The notes: generated by a model not told the origin, from the letters alone. A stretch of DNA of 64,000 bases from Merdibacter massiliensis (GCF_900155395.1 NZ_LT699709.1:83151-147150); one strand, 5' to 3'. Shown: positions 1-9,085, counted from the stretch's first letter. Numbers and translations are program-made.

Positions 1-407
1 TTAATTCCTGTTTCCAGCATTTCTGCACTGGTCTGCTGTTCTGCAAATGATGGAGCACTTCGATGAATCGGCATCCGTTTGACAGTTGATGGCAGCGGTT
101 CTTTTTCATCGATCTCACGGCCAAGCACATTGAACATGCGGCCCAGCACTTCTTCACCTACCGGTACGGAAATCGGTGCTCCCTGGTCAACGGCTTCCAT
201 ACCGCGCACCAAGCCGTCGGTCGAATCCATGGCGATACAACGCACGCGTTCATCACCGATATGCTGCGCTACCTCCACGATCAGCGGTTTTTCTCCTTTT
301 AACGGGATCTCAATGGCATTCAACAGCTTTGGAAGCTCCCCGCTTTCAAACAGGATATCGACAACTGGTCCAATGACCTGTACAATTTTACCTTTATTTA
401 TACTCAT
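1..407 (-). CDS. atpD: ATP synthase F1 subunit beta (5' part only)
   Basis: N-terminal 135 codons of the catalytic beta subunit of F1, which makes ATP at the membrane-bound F1Fo complex. The protein opens [18 protein letters not shown], the usual beta-barrel start, and continues through the conserved stretch ending EMLETGI. The Walker A loop lies beyond the left edge. The ATG at 407-405 is preceded by AGAGGA with only three to four bases of spacing, which is shorter than usual. In the normal operon order atpD follows atpG by a few bases, but here about 1.6 kb of IS110 DNA separates them. The gene looks intact as far as it can be read. Confidence 0.95.
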   Translation of the reverse strand, partial: MSINKGKIVQVIGPVVDILFESGELPKLLNAIEIPLKGEKPLIVEVAQHIGDERVRCIAMDSTDGLVRGMEAVDQGAPISVPVGEEVLGRMFNVLGREIDEKEPLPSTVKRMPIHRSAPSFAEQQTSAEMLETGI

Positions 408-482
408 ATGTCCTCTTGTATGATACAAATGTACCTTGTCGTAGCATTCATATCACTTTTCCTTTCCAACCTTTTATATAAT

Positions 483-659
483 GTAGATAGAACCTTAGTA
501 CTCTTATATATTTATGTGGTTTATCTACTCAAAGGAGAGTGAATCTATAGGATCTTATTACATCTGTTTATAGCTGGATAGGTTTTGATATCTTCATGTC
601 ACGCAAGTTTACACTAGTAAGACCACTATAGAATGACAAGGTTCTAGAAAGGTGGTCTT
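483..659 (+). ncRNA. Candidate IS110 bridge (seek) RNA region
   Basis: IS110-group elements encode a guide RNA in the leader between the left end and the transposase gene. Here that leader contains two clear stem-loops. The first pairs GTAGATA-AACC (483-494, one bulge) with GGTTTATCTAC (518-528). The second pairs AAGACCAC (619-626) with GTGGTCTT (652-659) and has an inner TAGAA/TTCTA stem. The second hairpin touches the transposase ribosome-binding site, so it could also limit its translation. The RNA ends and binding loops were not determined. Confidence 0.4.
505..532 (-). promoter_or_regulatory. Candidate promoter reading out of the IS110 end into atpD
   Basis: On the minus strand TTGAGT (532-527) and TATATA (510-505) are separated by 16 bases, about 100 bases upstream of the atpD start. 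It lies inside the proposed insertion element and could restore transcription of atpD after the insertion. This is a match to the sigma-A consensus only. The site also overlaps a hairpin (arms 483-494 and 518-528). Confidence 0.35.
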
Positions 660-662
660 TTT

Positions 663-1832
663 ATGTCTAAACTGTTTTGTGGTATCGACGTTGCTAAATT
701 TGAACACGTCGCAAGTATCTATGATCCTTCTACTGGTGAAATGATTCTTGATTCACTTCATTTTGATAATAACGATAAAGGTTTTAAAACATTATTATCT
801 TCTCTTTCTAAATTGAACAAACGTTGCGAAATACTGATTGGTTTTGAATCAACCGGTCACTATCATCAGGTCTTATTCAATTTTCTAACTTCCAAGAAAT
901 ATAAGTGTTTTTTAATCAACCCTTATATGACCAGTAAGTTTAGATCTATTTCTTTGCGTGATGCCAAGAATGACGATATCGATTCCAGAGCCATCGCAAA
1001 GTTCTTATCGTTTGAATATAAATCTTTGATTGAACAAGAATTCTTAAGCAGCGAATTGAAAGAGCTGGTTAATCAAAGACATTTCTTAATAATCGAGTCT
1101 TCAAAAATGAAAATCAAGCTAAAATCATATCTCGATAGAACATTTCCTGAACTTGAATCCATTGTTGATATCAACACAGCTGCTATTCGAGCTATTTTAA
1201 AGGAGTATCCAACCGCTAATTCTATATCTGAAGCTAGAATAGATAAACTAAAGAATCTAGCTAAAAAGGCTTCTAAAGGTAAATATTCTCTATCAAAAGT
1301 TGAAGCTGTTAAAGAAGCAGCTAAGACTTCAATCGGAATTCACTCTTTAAGCATTGGTTTGAATATCATTCAATGTATTGAAACTTTAGAACTAAAAGAA
1401 AGGCAGATTGATAGAATCGAAAAAGAAATCAAAGAACATCCTACTGTGCTTGATTCTCCTTTACATCAGTTAATTGGGATTAACGATATAGAAATCGGTT
1501 ATATCATGTCTGCCATTATTAGTATAACTCGTTTTAGCTCTCCAGAAAAGATAGTAGCTTATGCAGGTTTAGATCCAAAGGTTAGACAATCCGGTACATG
1601 GAAGGCAAATACGACTAGAATGTCCAAAAGAGGAAACAAACTATTAAGATATGCTTTGATATGGACAGCTTTCAATATGACCAGAAGACCTGGACCTATG
1701 AAAAACTATTTTGCGCTAAAGAAGTCTCAAGGAAAGTCTCACTACAACGCCTTAGGACACTGTGCAACAAAACTTTGTCGTTACATTTTCTGGATACTTA
1801 ATCATCCTGATTCAAACTTTGAATACCAATAA
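663..1832 (+). CDS. IS110-family transposase
   Basis: A 389-residue DEDD recombinase with an N-terminal RuvC-like domain (DEDD_Tnp_IS110) and a C-terminal Tnp_20 domain carrying the serine nucleophile. The first acidic residue is in GIDVAKFEH near residue 9, the second in FESTGHY near residue 62, and further acids are in the AKNDDIDSRA stretch near residue 105. The C-terminal core includes GLDPKVRQSG and RMSKRGNKLLR. The length is normal and the frame is open, so it may be active. It lies opposite to the surrounding atp genes. Codon use is AT-richer than the neighbours, which fits a recent arrival. It is not closely similar to the second IS110 transposase at 27.7 kb. Confidence 0.93.
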   Translation: MSKLFCGIDVAKFEHVASIYDPSTGEMILDSLHFDNNDKGFKTLLSSLSKLNKRCEILIGFESTGHYHQVLFNFLTSKKYKCFLINPYMTSKFRSISLRDAKNDDIDSRAIAKFLSFEYKSLIEQEFLSSELKELVNQRHFLIIESSKMKIKLKSYLDRTFPELESIVDINTAAIRAILKEYPTANSISEARIDKLKNLAKKASKGKYSLSKVEAVKEAAKTSIGIHSLSIGLNIIQCIETLELKERQIDRIEKEIKEHPTVLDSPLHQLIGINDIEIGYIMSAIISITRFSSPEKIVAYAGLDPKVRQSGTWKANTTRMSKRGNKLLRYALIWTAFNMTRRPGPMKNYFALKKSQGKSHYNALGHCATKLCRYIFWILNHPDSNFEYQ

Positions 1833-2006
1833 TTTCAAACAATATTTTCATAAAACAAACTTTTTTATATAAATATATCATTTATAGCTATTCGTTATTT
1901 AAGACTACTTATATAACTGAGCTTTCGTATACCCTAAATATACTTTATTGAATTTTGACAATTCTTATCTTTTTTTACTTGACAGATTCATAGCTGGTCT
2001 CCTTTG

Positions 2007-2843
2007 CTACAAAGCATTCGCTCCGCCTACGATCTCTGTGATTTCTTGTGTGATCGCAGCTTGACGAGCCTGATTAAACGATAACTCTAACTGCTCTTTT
2101 AGATCCTGTGCATTGTCCGTTGCATTTTCCATCGCATTTTGTCTGGAACCTTGTTCACTGGCTTTTGTTTCCAGCCAATAACTATACAACATCGACTTTA
2201 GAAACATCGGAATCAAAGTATCCAAGATTGCATCCCCTGCGGGTTCGAAAATCATGGACTGCCGGTTAGAAGTCATCTCTTCTTTTTTATCTACAGGAAG
2301 CAGTCTTTCCAAACGTGGTTCAAATGTCATAGAATTGACAAAGTTCGTATATAACACCTGAATGCTTCCAATCTCTTTGTTCACATACAGCTGCAAAGCT
2401 TCCTGGGCTATAGCCGCAATTTCTTCATATCCTTCTTCATTGATCCCTTGCAGTGATCGTATCACATGATACCCATGCCGTCTTACCCAAGCATTGCCCC
2501 GGCTGCCTACGATGATGATCGGATCTTCTTTTTTCACATTCTCTTCCAGAATGCGAAATGTATTGGCATTATAACCGCCGCATAGCCCCATATCGCTGGT
2601 ATATACAATGGTCAATGCCGGTTTTTGTGCATCATGGACCAAATAAGGATGTGTACTGTCAAAAAGATTTGCCAATATATCATCAATGCTTTCTTTCAGA
2701 TACTTGGCATATTCTCTATTTTCTTCCATGCGGGATTTGCACTTTTTTAATTTGCTGGCAGCAACCAGCTGCATGGCACGCGTGATCTTCATCGTCGAAT
2801 CTACCGAACGGATCCGACTCTTGATCTCTAACTTACTAGCCAT
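2007..2843 (-). CDS. atpG: ATP synthase F1 subunit gamma
   Basis: The 278-residue central shaft of F1, which turns inside the alpha3beta3 ring and couples ion flow to ATP synthesis. The N-terminus MASKLEIKSRIRSVDSTMK and the C-terminal coiled-coil end QARQAAITQEITEIVGGANAL are typical. The length is normal and the gene looks intact. It starts four bases after the atpA stop and borrows its ribosome-binding site from the end of atpA. After its TAG stop comes AAAGGAG, which looks like the ribosome-binding site left behind by atpD when the IS110 element inserted. That site now opens only a short frame of eight codons. Confidence 0.96.
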   Translation of the reverse strand: MASKLEIKSRIRSVDSTMKITRAMQLVAASKLKKCKSRMEENREYAKYLKESIDDILANLFDSTHPYLVHDAQKPALTIVYTSDMGLCGGYNANTFRILEENVKKEDPIIIVGSRGNAWVRRHGYHVIRSLQGINEEGYEEIAAIAQEALQLYVNKEIGSIQVLYTNFVNSMTFEPRLERLLPVDKKEEMTSNRQSMIFEPAGDAILDTLIPMFLKSMLYSYWLETKASEQGSRQNAMENATDNAQDLKEQLELSFNQARQAAITQEITEIVGGANAL

Positions 2844-2847
2844 AAGA

Positions 2848-4365
2848 CTAACCCTTCAAAGAAACGAATACGTCTTTGAATGCTTCCAACGCAGTTTTGA
2901 TCTTCTCCTCCAATTCTGGAGAAATTGCTTCTTTTTCATCTAATTCGGCGATGATGTCCGCATGTTGTTCATGCATGTATGCATGCATCTTCTTTTCATA
3001 ATCTGCAATATCTTTCACTTCGATATCACGCAAGAATTTATATTTTGCTGCAAACAATGAGAGCACTTGCTCACTTACGGTCAACGGTGAATACTGCGCC
3101 TGTTTCAATAATTCGACCAAACGCTCACCATGATCTAAAGTTGCTTTTGTTGCCGGATCCAGATCACTTCCAAATTGTGCAAATGCCTGTAATTCGCGAT
3201 ACTGTGCCAGCTCCAGTTTCAAACTTCCTGACACCTGTTTCATTGCTTTTACTTGTGCACTGCTGCCAACACGGGATACTGATAGACCGCTGTCTACGGC
3301 AGGACGGACACCAGAGTTGAATAATTCAGTCTGCAAGAAGATCTGTCCATCCGTAATGGAAATGACATTTGTCGGAATATAGGCAGCGATATCCCCCGCC
3401 TGCGTTTCGATGATTGGCAATGCAGTCAACGAACCTGCACCCAGTTCGTCATTTAATTTTGCTGCTCTTTCCAATAATCTGGAATGCAAATAGAAGACAT
3501 CGCCTGGATACGCTTCTCGTCCAGGAGGACGACGCAGCAATAAAGACATTGTACGATATGCCACTGCATGCTTGCTGAGATCATCATATACGATCAGCAC
3601 ATCTTCCCCGTTTTCCATCCATTCTTCACCGATCGCACAACCTGCATAAGGCGCGATGTATTGTAACGGGGCAGCCTCGCTGGCTGTAGAAGAAACGATC
3701 GTTGTGTATTCCAATGCGCCATTTGCACGAAGCTTTTCAACGATCTGAGCAACCGTACTTGCTTTCTGTCCGATTGCCACATAAATACATTTTACATTTT
3801 TTCCTTTTTGATTCAGGATCGTGTCAACAGCAATTGCCGTCTTTCCTGTCTGTCGGTCGCCAATGATCAGCTCACGCTGTCCTTTGCCGATCGGAATCAT
3901 CGAATCGATACACTTCAGCCCCGTCTGCAACGGTTGATGTACCGATTTTCTTGTCATGACACCAGGTGCCACGCGCTCTACTGGACGGTACTTGTCTGAT
4001 TGGATCGGATCGCCTCCATCAATGGCTTGTCCTAATGCATTCACGACACGTCCAAGCATACAATCTCCAACAGGAACCTCCACAATGCGTCCTGTTCGTT
4101 TTACTTCATCGCCTTCTTTGATATTGGCGTCAGAACCCATGATAACAGCACCAACGTGCTCTTCTTCTAAGTTCAACGCCATTCCATATACATTGCCAGG
4201 GAAAAGCAGCAGCTCTCCGGCCATGGCATTTTCTAGTCCATAGATCAAGGCAATTCCATCACCAACTGTGATGATCGTACCGGTTTCACTGACTTCGAGT
4301 GTATCATCATAGCGTTTGATCTGCTCTTTGATGATCTTGCTGATTTCTTCCGGTCTTAAATTCAC
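2848..4365 (-). CDS. atpA: ATP synthase F1 subunit alpha
   Basis: The non-catalytic nucleotide-binding subunit of F1, 505 residues. The Walker A motif GDRQTGKT lies near residue 168, and the family signature around the Arg of [20 protein letters not shown] is present. I place the start at the GTG at 4365. There the protein begins [16 protein letters not shown], matching the family, and GAGGTGG (4378-4372) lies six bases upstream. A GTG five codons earlier at 4380 adds residues unlike other AtpA proteins and overlaps that ribosome-binding site. It is the seventh gene of the operon and is followed at once by atpG. Confidence 0.96.
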   Translation of the reverse strand: MNLRPEEISKIIKEQIKRYDDTLEVSETGTIITVGDGIALIYGLENAMAGELLLFPGNVYGMALNLEEEHVGAVIMGSDANIKEGDEVKRTGRIVEVPVGDCMLGRVVNALGQAIDGGDPIQSDKYRPVERVAPGVMTRKSVHQPLQTGLKCIDSMIPIGKGQRELIIGDRQTGKTAIAVDTILNQKGKNVKCIYVAIGQKASTVAQIVEKLRANGALEYTTIVSSTASEAAPLQYIAPYAGCAIGEEWMENGEDVLIVYDDLSKHAVAYRTMSLLLRRPPGREAYPGDVFYLHSRLLERAAKLNDELGAGSLTALPIIETQAGDIAAYIPTNVISITDGQIFLQTELFNSGVRPAVDSGLSVSRVGSSAQVKAMKQVSGSLKLELAQYRELQAFAQFGSDLDPATKATLDHGERLVELLKQAQYSPLTVSEQVLSLFAAKYKFLRDIEVKDIADYEKKMHAYMHEQHADIIAELDEKEAISPELEEKIKTALEAFKDVFVSLKG

Positions 4366-4384
4366 CTTTTGCCACCTCACATTT

Positions 4385-4924
4385 CTATAACGTTGTATTG
4401 ATTACGCTTTCTTTCATTTTTTCCAGCCGTTTTGCGGCGCTGTTATCCAGCACCTCATCATTGATCTTGATACGTACGCCCGCAATCAACTCTTTATGTA
4501 TGCTGGTCTTCATTTCAATCGTTTTGCCTGTGTGTTTTTCTAACATCTTCTGCAATGCATCTTTTTCTTCATCGCTTAACGCTCTGGCGCTTTGTACGTA
4601 AGCAACTTCAATATCATGTAATGCATTGTATTTTTTGATAAATACTTTTACGATTTCAGAAAAATGAGCAAATCGGCTCTTATCGATCAACAATGAAATA
4701 AAATGAAGAAGATACGGATCTTCTTGTCCCATGATCTGGCACAAGACTGCCTTTTTTTCTTTTTTCTCTATTTTTGGATGTTTTAAGAACTGTTTTAATT
4801 CTTCATTGTTATTGACTGTCTCATCCAATGCGCATAAAGCTTCCTTAAAATGGTCCGCTTTCCCACACTCATTTGCCAATTCAAACAGTGCTTCTGCATA
4901 ATTTTGTGCAACTAAGCCTGCCAT
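4385..4924 (-). CDS. atpH: ATP synthase F1 subunit delta
   Basis: A 179-residue peripheral-stalk subunit that ties the top of F1 to the b subunit. The N-terminal helical domain ([19 protein letters not shown]) and the C-terminal motif [20 protein letters not shown] are both family hallmarks. The start codon lies inside the last codons of atpF (13-base overlap), which suggests translational coupling. The gene is of normal length and sits in the usual place between atpF and atpA. Confidence 0.95.
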   Translation of the reverse strand: MAGLVAQNYAEALFELANECGKADHFKEALCALDETVNNNEELKQFLKHPKIEKKEKKAVLCQIMGQEDPYLLHFISLLIDKSRFAHFSEIVKVFIKKYNALHDIEVAYVQSARALSDEEKDALQKMLEKHTGKTIEMKTSIHKELIAGVRIKINDEVLDNSAAKRLEKMKESVINTTL

Positions 4925-5433
4925 TTTTCTTCACCAGCTTCTTCGATAAAATCTTCCACATATTTCTTATGCGTCGTTTCATCCAGTTCTTTCTCCACGA
5001 TCTTCTTCGCCGCAAGAAATGCTACTTCACTGATTTCTTCTTTCAGCTGTTCTCTGACCTTTACTTTCTCGTTTTCAATATCCAGCGCTGCCTTTTCTTT
5101 GATCGCATTTGCACTTTCCTGTGCCTTTGAAACGATCGCATTTGCCTCTTTACTTGCAGCACTTTTGGCATTGGCCATCAATTGTGAAGCTTCCGCTTTC
5201 ACATTTGCCATCTTTTCTTCATATTGCGCTTTCAACTGTTCGCTTTGCTCTAAATTTGCTTTTGATTCATCCAGTTGCGACTGAATGAATGCTTGGCGCT
5301 GATCCAGATATTCGTGCACATATTTCCAAAAAAACTTTTTTACGATGAAAACGATCAAGAGGGTAGAGATCAAAACCAATACAGCATCGTATAGATTGAT
5401 TCTGAGATAGTCGTCAATATTAATAATATCCAT
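4912..5433 (-). CDS. atpF: ATP synthase Fo subunit b
   Basis: A 173-residue stator subunit with one membrane helix at about residues 14-34 (YDAVLVLISTLLIVFIVKKF) and then a long charged coiled coil rich in Ala, Glu and Lys up to about residue 150. It joins Fo to F1. The chosen ATG is preceded by GAGGAGGG with good spacing. Another ATG nine bases upstream is in a different frame. It overlaps atpH by 13 bases. Confidence 0.94.
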   Translation of the reverse strand: MDIINIDDYLRINLYDAVLVLISTLLIVFIVKKFFWKYVHEYLDQRQAFIQSQLDESKANLEQSEQLKAQYEEKMANVKAEASQLMANAKSAASKEANAIVSKAQESANAIKEKAALDIENEKVKVREQLKEEISEVAFLAAKKIVEKELDETTHKKYVEDFIEEAGEEKWQA

Positions 5434-5461
5434 TGGGCCATTACCCTCCTCAATCTTGTTG

Positions 5462-5707
<246 letters not shown>

Positions 5708-5726
5708 TTATTCCTCCTATTTTCAT

Positions 5727-6428
5727 TTATATTTCTTCCCGATCGCAAAATTCCCCAAGGAAATACGATGCTAACGTAAAGAAAATATATGTTTGCATAA
5801 ATGCAGTAAAGATATCAAAATACATATGTAAAAATGGTGTCACTACATACAACAATGCGGTAAAGGGCATAAATGCTTTTACCAGCATGTAAAGAAGTGT
5901 AACGATGATCGTGCCGCCCAGCATATTGCCGAATAAACGCAGTGTCAACGATACCGGGAAAGCCAAATCACCAATCACATTCAGCGGAAACAGAAATGCA
6001 ATCGGTTCACACCAACCTTTCAATTTTCCAATCACGCCGTGTAAACGAATATCTGTCCCATGAATCAGCAAGAACATCATCATGACCAAAACCAGATCCA
6101 AGGTTAGATTGGACGTAGGAGACTGCAAGCCAAGCAGTCCCAACAAATTGGAGATAACCATCATGATCATGACAGTTCCCATAAAAGGGAGATATTTCCA
6201 CGTCTTGTTGGTCAAATTTGCTTTTAACACACCCATACAGATATTTACGAGCTGTTCGAATACAAGAACGACCCCTGTAGGAGCTTTGGTTGGATCTGCC
6301 TTTTTGAATTTTGTCCCTGCCCAGCAAAGCAAAATCATGACAAAAAGGCCAATGATCATCCACAAGAGAATGCTCATGTGAAGCTCAATCGATAACCCGC
6401 CAATGTGAATAATCATCTCATTGGTCAA
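5727..6428 (-). CDS. atpB: ATP synthase Fo subunit a
   Basis: A 233-residue membrane subunit that forms the ion half-channels beside the c ring. The essential arginine is in the SLTLRLFGNM segment near residue 163. At least five hydrophobic segments are visible. The start at 6428 is a TTG about ten bases after AAGGAGG, which lies in the end of the preceding atpI. An ATG four codons later (6416) is an alternative. The spacing to atpI is two bases. Confidence 0.95.
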   Translation of the reverse strand: MTNEMIIHIGGLSIELHMSILLWMIIGLFVMILLCWAGTKFKKADPTKAPTGVVLVFEQLVNICMGVLKANLTNKTWKYLPFMGTVMIMMVISNLLGLLGLQSPTSNLTLDLVLVMMMFLLIHGTDIRLHGVIGKLKGWCEPIAFLFPLNVIGDLAFPVSLTLRLFGNMLGGTIIVTLLYMLVKAFMPFTALLYVVTPFLHMYFDIFTAFMQTYIFFTLASYFLGEFCDREEI

Positions 6429-6430
6429 AC

Positions 6431-6790
6431 TTAAGAATCCTCCTTTCTATTTAACAGTGTGATTCCTTTGATGCTCAGGCTGATACAAAGAAAGCCTAAC
6501 AACATCAACAATATATTCAATCCAGCTTTTGCCCCTAAAAACATGCAGACAAAATAGATCAAATAACGAAATATGTATGCATTCAGCATTTTTCTTTTTA
6601 CATTGCCATAACGTTCGATATGGGCCGTCGAAAACAAAATCAGCACAAATCCCAAGATGCTCAGGATACCGCCTAACCATATGGAACAAATATACAGGAT
6701 ATCTTTTCCAAGCAGAAATACAATGGCCGACATCACAAATAAAATACCAACTGCAACACGAATAATCAAGCGGTATAACTTATCTTCCAT
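6431..6790 (-). CDS. atpI: ATP synthase protein I-like membrane protein
   Basis: A 119-residue protein with about four hydrophobic helices in the place where atpI normally stands, directly ahead of atpB. AtpI proteins assist assembly of the c ring or ion uptake. The sequence itself is poorly conserved, so the call rests on length, topology and position. GGGGGAA lies seven bases before the ATG, and the gene overlaps the end of the preceding small gene. Confidence 0.75.
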   Translation of the reverse strand: MEDKLYRLIIRVAVGILFVMSAIVFLLGKDILYICSIWLGGILSILGFVLILFSTAHIERYGNVKRKMLNAYIFRYLIYFVCMFLGAKAGLNILLMLLGFLCISLSIKGITLLNRKEDS

Positions 6791-6974
6791 CGGGATCTTC
6801 CCCCGTTTCTTTGATCAATAAATAAAAACTTCCACCTATGGAGTAGATCAAAAGTGCAAACATGATCCAAGGAGTCGTTGAAAATTGCTCATCGAGCCAT
6901 TTTCCTAACAATATTGAAACGATGCATCCCACTACCATACGGGAAGTAAATTTAGTGACTGTTTTATTTTTCAT
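6780..6974 (-). CDS. atpZ: AtpZ/AtpI-family small membrane protein
   Basis: A 64-residue protein with two hydrophobic helices (about residues 11-25 and 34-54), a GKWLDEQF loop between them and a charged C-terminus. This two-helix form with a glycine-rich first helix and a Lys-x-Leu-Asp loop is that of AtpZ, which acts with AtpI near the ATP synthase, possibly in magnesium or calcium supply or in assembly. It is the first gene of the operon and overlaps atpI by 11 bases. The ribosome-binding site is weak. Confidence 0.7.
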   Translation of the reverse strand: MKNKTVTKFTSRMVVGCIVSILLGKWLDEQFSTTPWIMFALLIYSIGGSFYLLIKETGEDPDGR

Positions 6975-7343
6975 TTATCTTATACCTGACTGTGATCTTA
7001 ATAACATGCAGAAATGGGCACCTCTTAATTTCTTATTATAGCGGAAGCAAATTGACATATACATGTATTTTTAAAAATGGCCTCTGTGCATGCATACAGA
7101 AGTCATCACTTCTCATGTTCCTGTAACGAAAATGGAACCTCATTTCTATTGCCTATTATATAATTGAAACCCTGTTTTGTAAATCATGACTTCCCTTCTC
7201 TTATCTTTCCAAAAGAAATCTGTCCCATATGCTATAATGAAGTTGAATTTCCTATTTTTTTCTTTTTTTGAATGGTTTATTCCCTTTCATTCGTAGTATA
7301 AGTGAAGGCGGGTAAAAAAGAAAACCGCAAAGGAGGAAATACA
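6975..7343. promoter_or_regulatory. Intergenic region with the atp operon promoter candidate
   Basis: These 369 bases separate the divergent atp operon and the repeat-protein gene. On the minus strand TATAAT (7040-7035) lies about 60 bases ahead of atpZ, but no good -35 element accompanies it. On the plus strand a TATAAT at 7233-7238 and an AT-rich stretch precede the gene at 7344, again with no convincing -35. An imperfect palindrome, CTGTGCATGCATACAG, lies near 7084-7099. I see no gene here. Confidence 0.4.
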
Positions 7344-7799
7344 ATGAATAAAAAAATGAAAAAAGTTGTTTTTGGAATGATCGTTGGCGCAACGACACTC
7401 TCTATTGGAACTTCCGTATTATTTGCTGCCGAGACCAGCGGGGGAAACAATTATGTTGATGTGAACCAGGATGGTATCTGTGATTATTTACAAGATACTT
7501 CTGCTGTCATGCAGTCTGCCATTTCCAATTGTAACCAGCCATCCAACGGATATGTAGACAATGATCAAGACGGAATCTGTGACAACTATGGCACAGGCAA
7601 CAATTACGTAGATGAAGATCAGGACGGTATCTGTGATCACTTTCAACAAAACAGTGCCCGTGGGCAAGCAGGCAGTCCAGGGGTAGGAAGAGGACAAAGT
7701 TATCAATATACAGATGAAGATCAAGACGGCATTTGTGATCATTATGCATCCAGACCATTAGATGGTTCTGGAAACCAATATCGAAGAGGCAGAAATTAG
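7344..7799 (+). CDS. Secreted protein with four Asp-rich DxDxDGICD repeats
   Basis: A 151-residue exported protein of unknown role. Residues 1-29 form a signal peptide (basic start, hydrophobic core, cleavage likely near FAA-E). The rest holds four copies of Y-V/T-D-x-N/D-Q-D-G-I-C-D at about residues 37-47, 70-80, 88-98 and 121-132, separated by Gln/Ser/Gly-rich linkers. DxDxDGxxD is the calcium-binding loop of dockerin, EF-hand and thrombospondin type 3 repeats, so calcium binding is likely. The Cys in each repeat could form disulfides. The ATG at 7344 follows AAAGGAGG by seven bases; an upstream GTG at 7302 has no such site. The next genes encode an ECF sigma factor and its anti-sigma, which points to envelope sensing. 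Confidence 0.85.
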   Translation: MNKKMKKVVFGMIVGATTLSIGTSVLFAAETSGGNNYVDVNQDGICDYLQDTSAVMQSAISNCNQPSNGYVDNDQDGICDNYGTGNNYVDEDQDGICDHFQQNSARGQAGSPGVGRGQSYQYTDEDQDGICDHYASRPLDGSGNQYRRGRN

Positions 7800-7815
7800 A
7801 ATGTAGGTGAGAGGT

Positions 7816-8298
7816 ATGCGAAGTGAAGCAGAAATCAATCAGGCAATCGAACGCTATTCTGACATGGTCTGGCGCATTTGTATGCTGCATTTAAAGAATC
7901 ATGCGGATACAGATGACATATTTCAAACTGTCTTTTTAAAGTACGCTTTATACAAAGGAACTTTTGAAAATGAACAGCATGAAAAAGCCTGGCTGATCCG
8001 CGTTACGATCAATGCTTGTAAAGATCTATTAAAAAGCTTCTTTCGCAACCGTACGATCTCCTTGGAAGAGGTCATGGAACAAGCTTCAGCCTTGCAAAAT
8101 GACGATAAAGGTGTTTTAGAGGCAGTTTTATCCCTTCCGCAAAAATACCGCGATGTAGTCTATCTGCATTATTATGAAGGATATACGGCACCAGAACTCA
8201 GCAAGATCTTACACAAGAATGTCAATACGATCTATACCTTATTGACGCGTTCCAAGCAACTGCTAAAAAAACAGCTTGGAGGTGATGATGATGAATAA
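7816..8298 (+). CDS. ECF-type RNA polymerase sigma factor
   Basis: About 160 residues with a sigma-70 region 2 near the N-terminus (YSDMVWRICMLHLKNHADTDDIFQTVFLK) and a region 4 helix-turn-helix near the C-terminus (LPQKYRDVVYLHYYEGYTAPELSKIL). It would direct RNA polymerase to a small set of stress or envelope genes, probably including its own operon. The ATG at 7816 is six bases after AGGTG. A GTG at 7807 overlaps that site. The gene follows the repeat protein by 16 bases and overlaps the anti-sigma gene by eight, so the three are likely one operon. Confidence 0.9.
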   Translation: MRSEAEINQAIERYSDMVWRICMLHLKNHADTDDIFQTVFLKYALYKGTFENEQHEKAWLIRVTINACKDLLKSFFRNRTISLEEVMEQASALQNDDKGVLEAVLSLPQKYRDVVYLHYYEGYTAPELSKILHKNVNTIYTLLTRSKQLLKKQLGGDDDE

Positions 8299-9046
8299 AA
8301 GAATCAAGAGAACTTTTGATCAAATACATGCAGATACACAAACCAAAACACAGACCAAAGAATATGTGATGCAGCAGATCCAGCACCATTCCAAACATGG
8401 TTCGTCTACTAAACGTGCACTGATTCCAGCCATCGCTTGTTTGTTTCTGCTCTTCTTTGGTGGAAGATGGTTATTTTTTACACCGACCGCTACCATCAGC
8501 ATGGATATCAACCCTTCCATCGAATTAAACGTTAACCGCTTCAATCAAGTGATAGGTGTTCAAAGCTACAATGATGACGGGGAAAAACTATTAGAATCCC
8601 TGGATGTTCTTTATATGGATTATGAACAGGCAGTGGATACGATCATGAACAATGAAATGATCGCTTCTCTGCTTGAACAAGATGAAATCATGAGCATTGC
8701 AGTACTGGGAAGCAATGACACACAAACAGAAACTATTCTCAAACAGATTCGATCCTGTACCAATTCACAACACACATACTGCTACCGCGGAGATGCAGAA
8801 GAGTTGCAGGATGCACACGCTTCCGGTCTCTCCTATGGCAAATACAAAGCCTATCTGGATCTGAAAGAGGTGGATCCATCTATTCAAATAGACGATGTGA
8901 AAAATATGACCATGCGTGAAATAAGAGAACAGATCATCGCTGCTTCTCATTCAGATTCCGATGCATTGTCAAGCATTCCCGGCATGAATGGAAATGGAAA
9001 CGGAAAGAAAGATGGGAATGGATATCAAAAAGGAAAGAATTCGTGA
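8291..9046 (+). CDS. RsgI-like membrane anti-sigma factor
   Basis: A 251-residue protein. The N-terminal 40 or so residues are cytoplasmic and charged and would hold the sigma factor. A membrane helix follows (ALIPAIACLFLLFFGGRWLFF). The outside part begins TATISMDINPSIELNVNRF, the hallmark of the RsgI middle domain, and ends in a Gly/Asn/Lys-rich tail. RsgI proteins release sigma factors on an outside cue, often through a C-terminal sensing domain. Here no carbohydrate-binding domain is visible. The ATG at 8291 is six bases after GGAGGTG; two earlier ATGs lie too close to it. The frame overlaps the sigma gene, so coupled synthesis is likely. Confidence 0.88.
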   Translation: MNKRIKRTFDQIHADTQTKTQTKEYVMQQIQHHSKHGSSTKRALIPAIACLFLLFFGGRWLFFTPTATISMDINPSIELNVNRFNQVIGVQSYNDDGEKLLESLDVLYMDYEQAVDTIMNNEMIASLLEQDEIMSIAVLGSNDTQTETILKQIRSCTNSQHTYCYRGDAEELQDAHASGLSYGKYKAYLDLKEVDPSIQIDDVKNMTMREIREQIIAASHSDSDALSSIPGMNGNGNGKKDGNGYQKGKNS

Positions 9047-9052
9047 AAGAAA

Positions 9053-9081
9053 ACGGATTGTCATTGTACAATCCGTCTTTT
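9053..9081. terminator. Bidirectional terminator
   Basis: ACGGATTGT (9053-9061) pairs with ACAATCCGT (9068-9076) around a six-base loop. CTTTTTCTTT follows on the plus strand, and the mirrored A-rich flank gives a U tract on the minus strand. It separates the convergent anti-sigma and U32 genes. Confidence 0.85.
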
Positions 9082-9085
9082 TCTT

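Larger units (their letters stand above)
408..1991 (+). mobile_element. IS110-family element inserted between atpG and atpD
   Basis: The element carries one IS110-type transposase gene and about 250 bases of structured leader, with no terminal inverted repeats, as expected for the family. The edges are inferred. CAT occurs at 405-407 (the atpD start codon on the other strand) and again at 1989-1991. Removing 408-1991 puts the atpD start codon seven bases after a strong AAAGGAG that now sits just downstream of atpG. That is exactly the spacing of a working translation signal. The proposed length of 1,584 bp fits the family. A short palindrome, TTGTAT-G-ATACAA (416-428), lies at the proposed left end. 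Confidence 0.6.
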
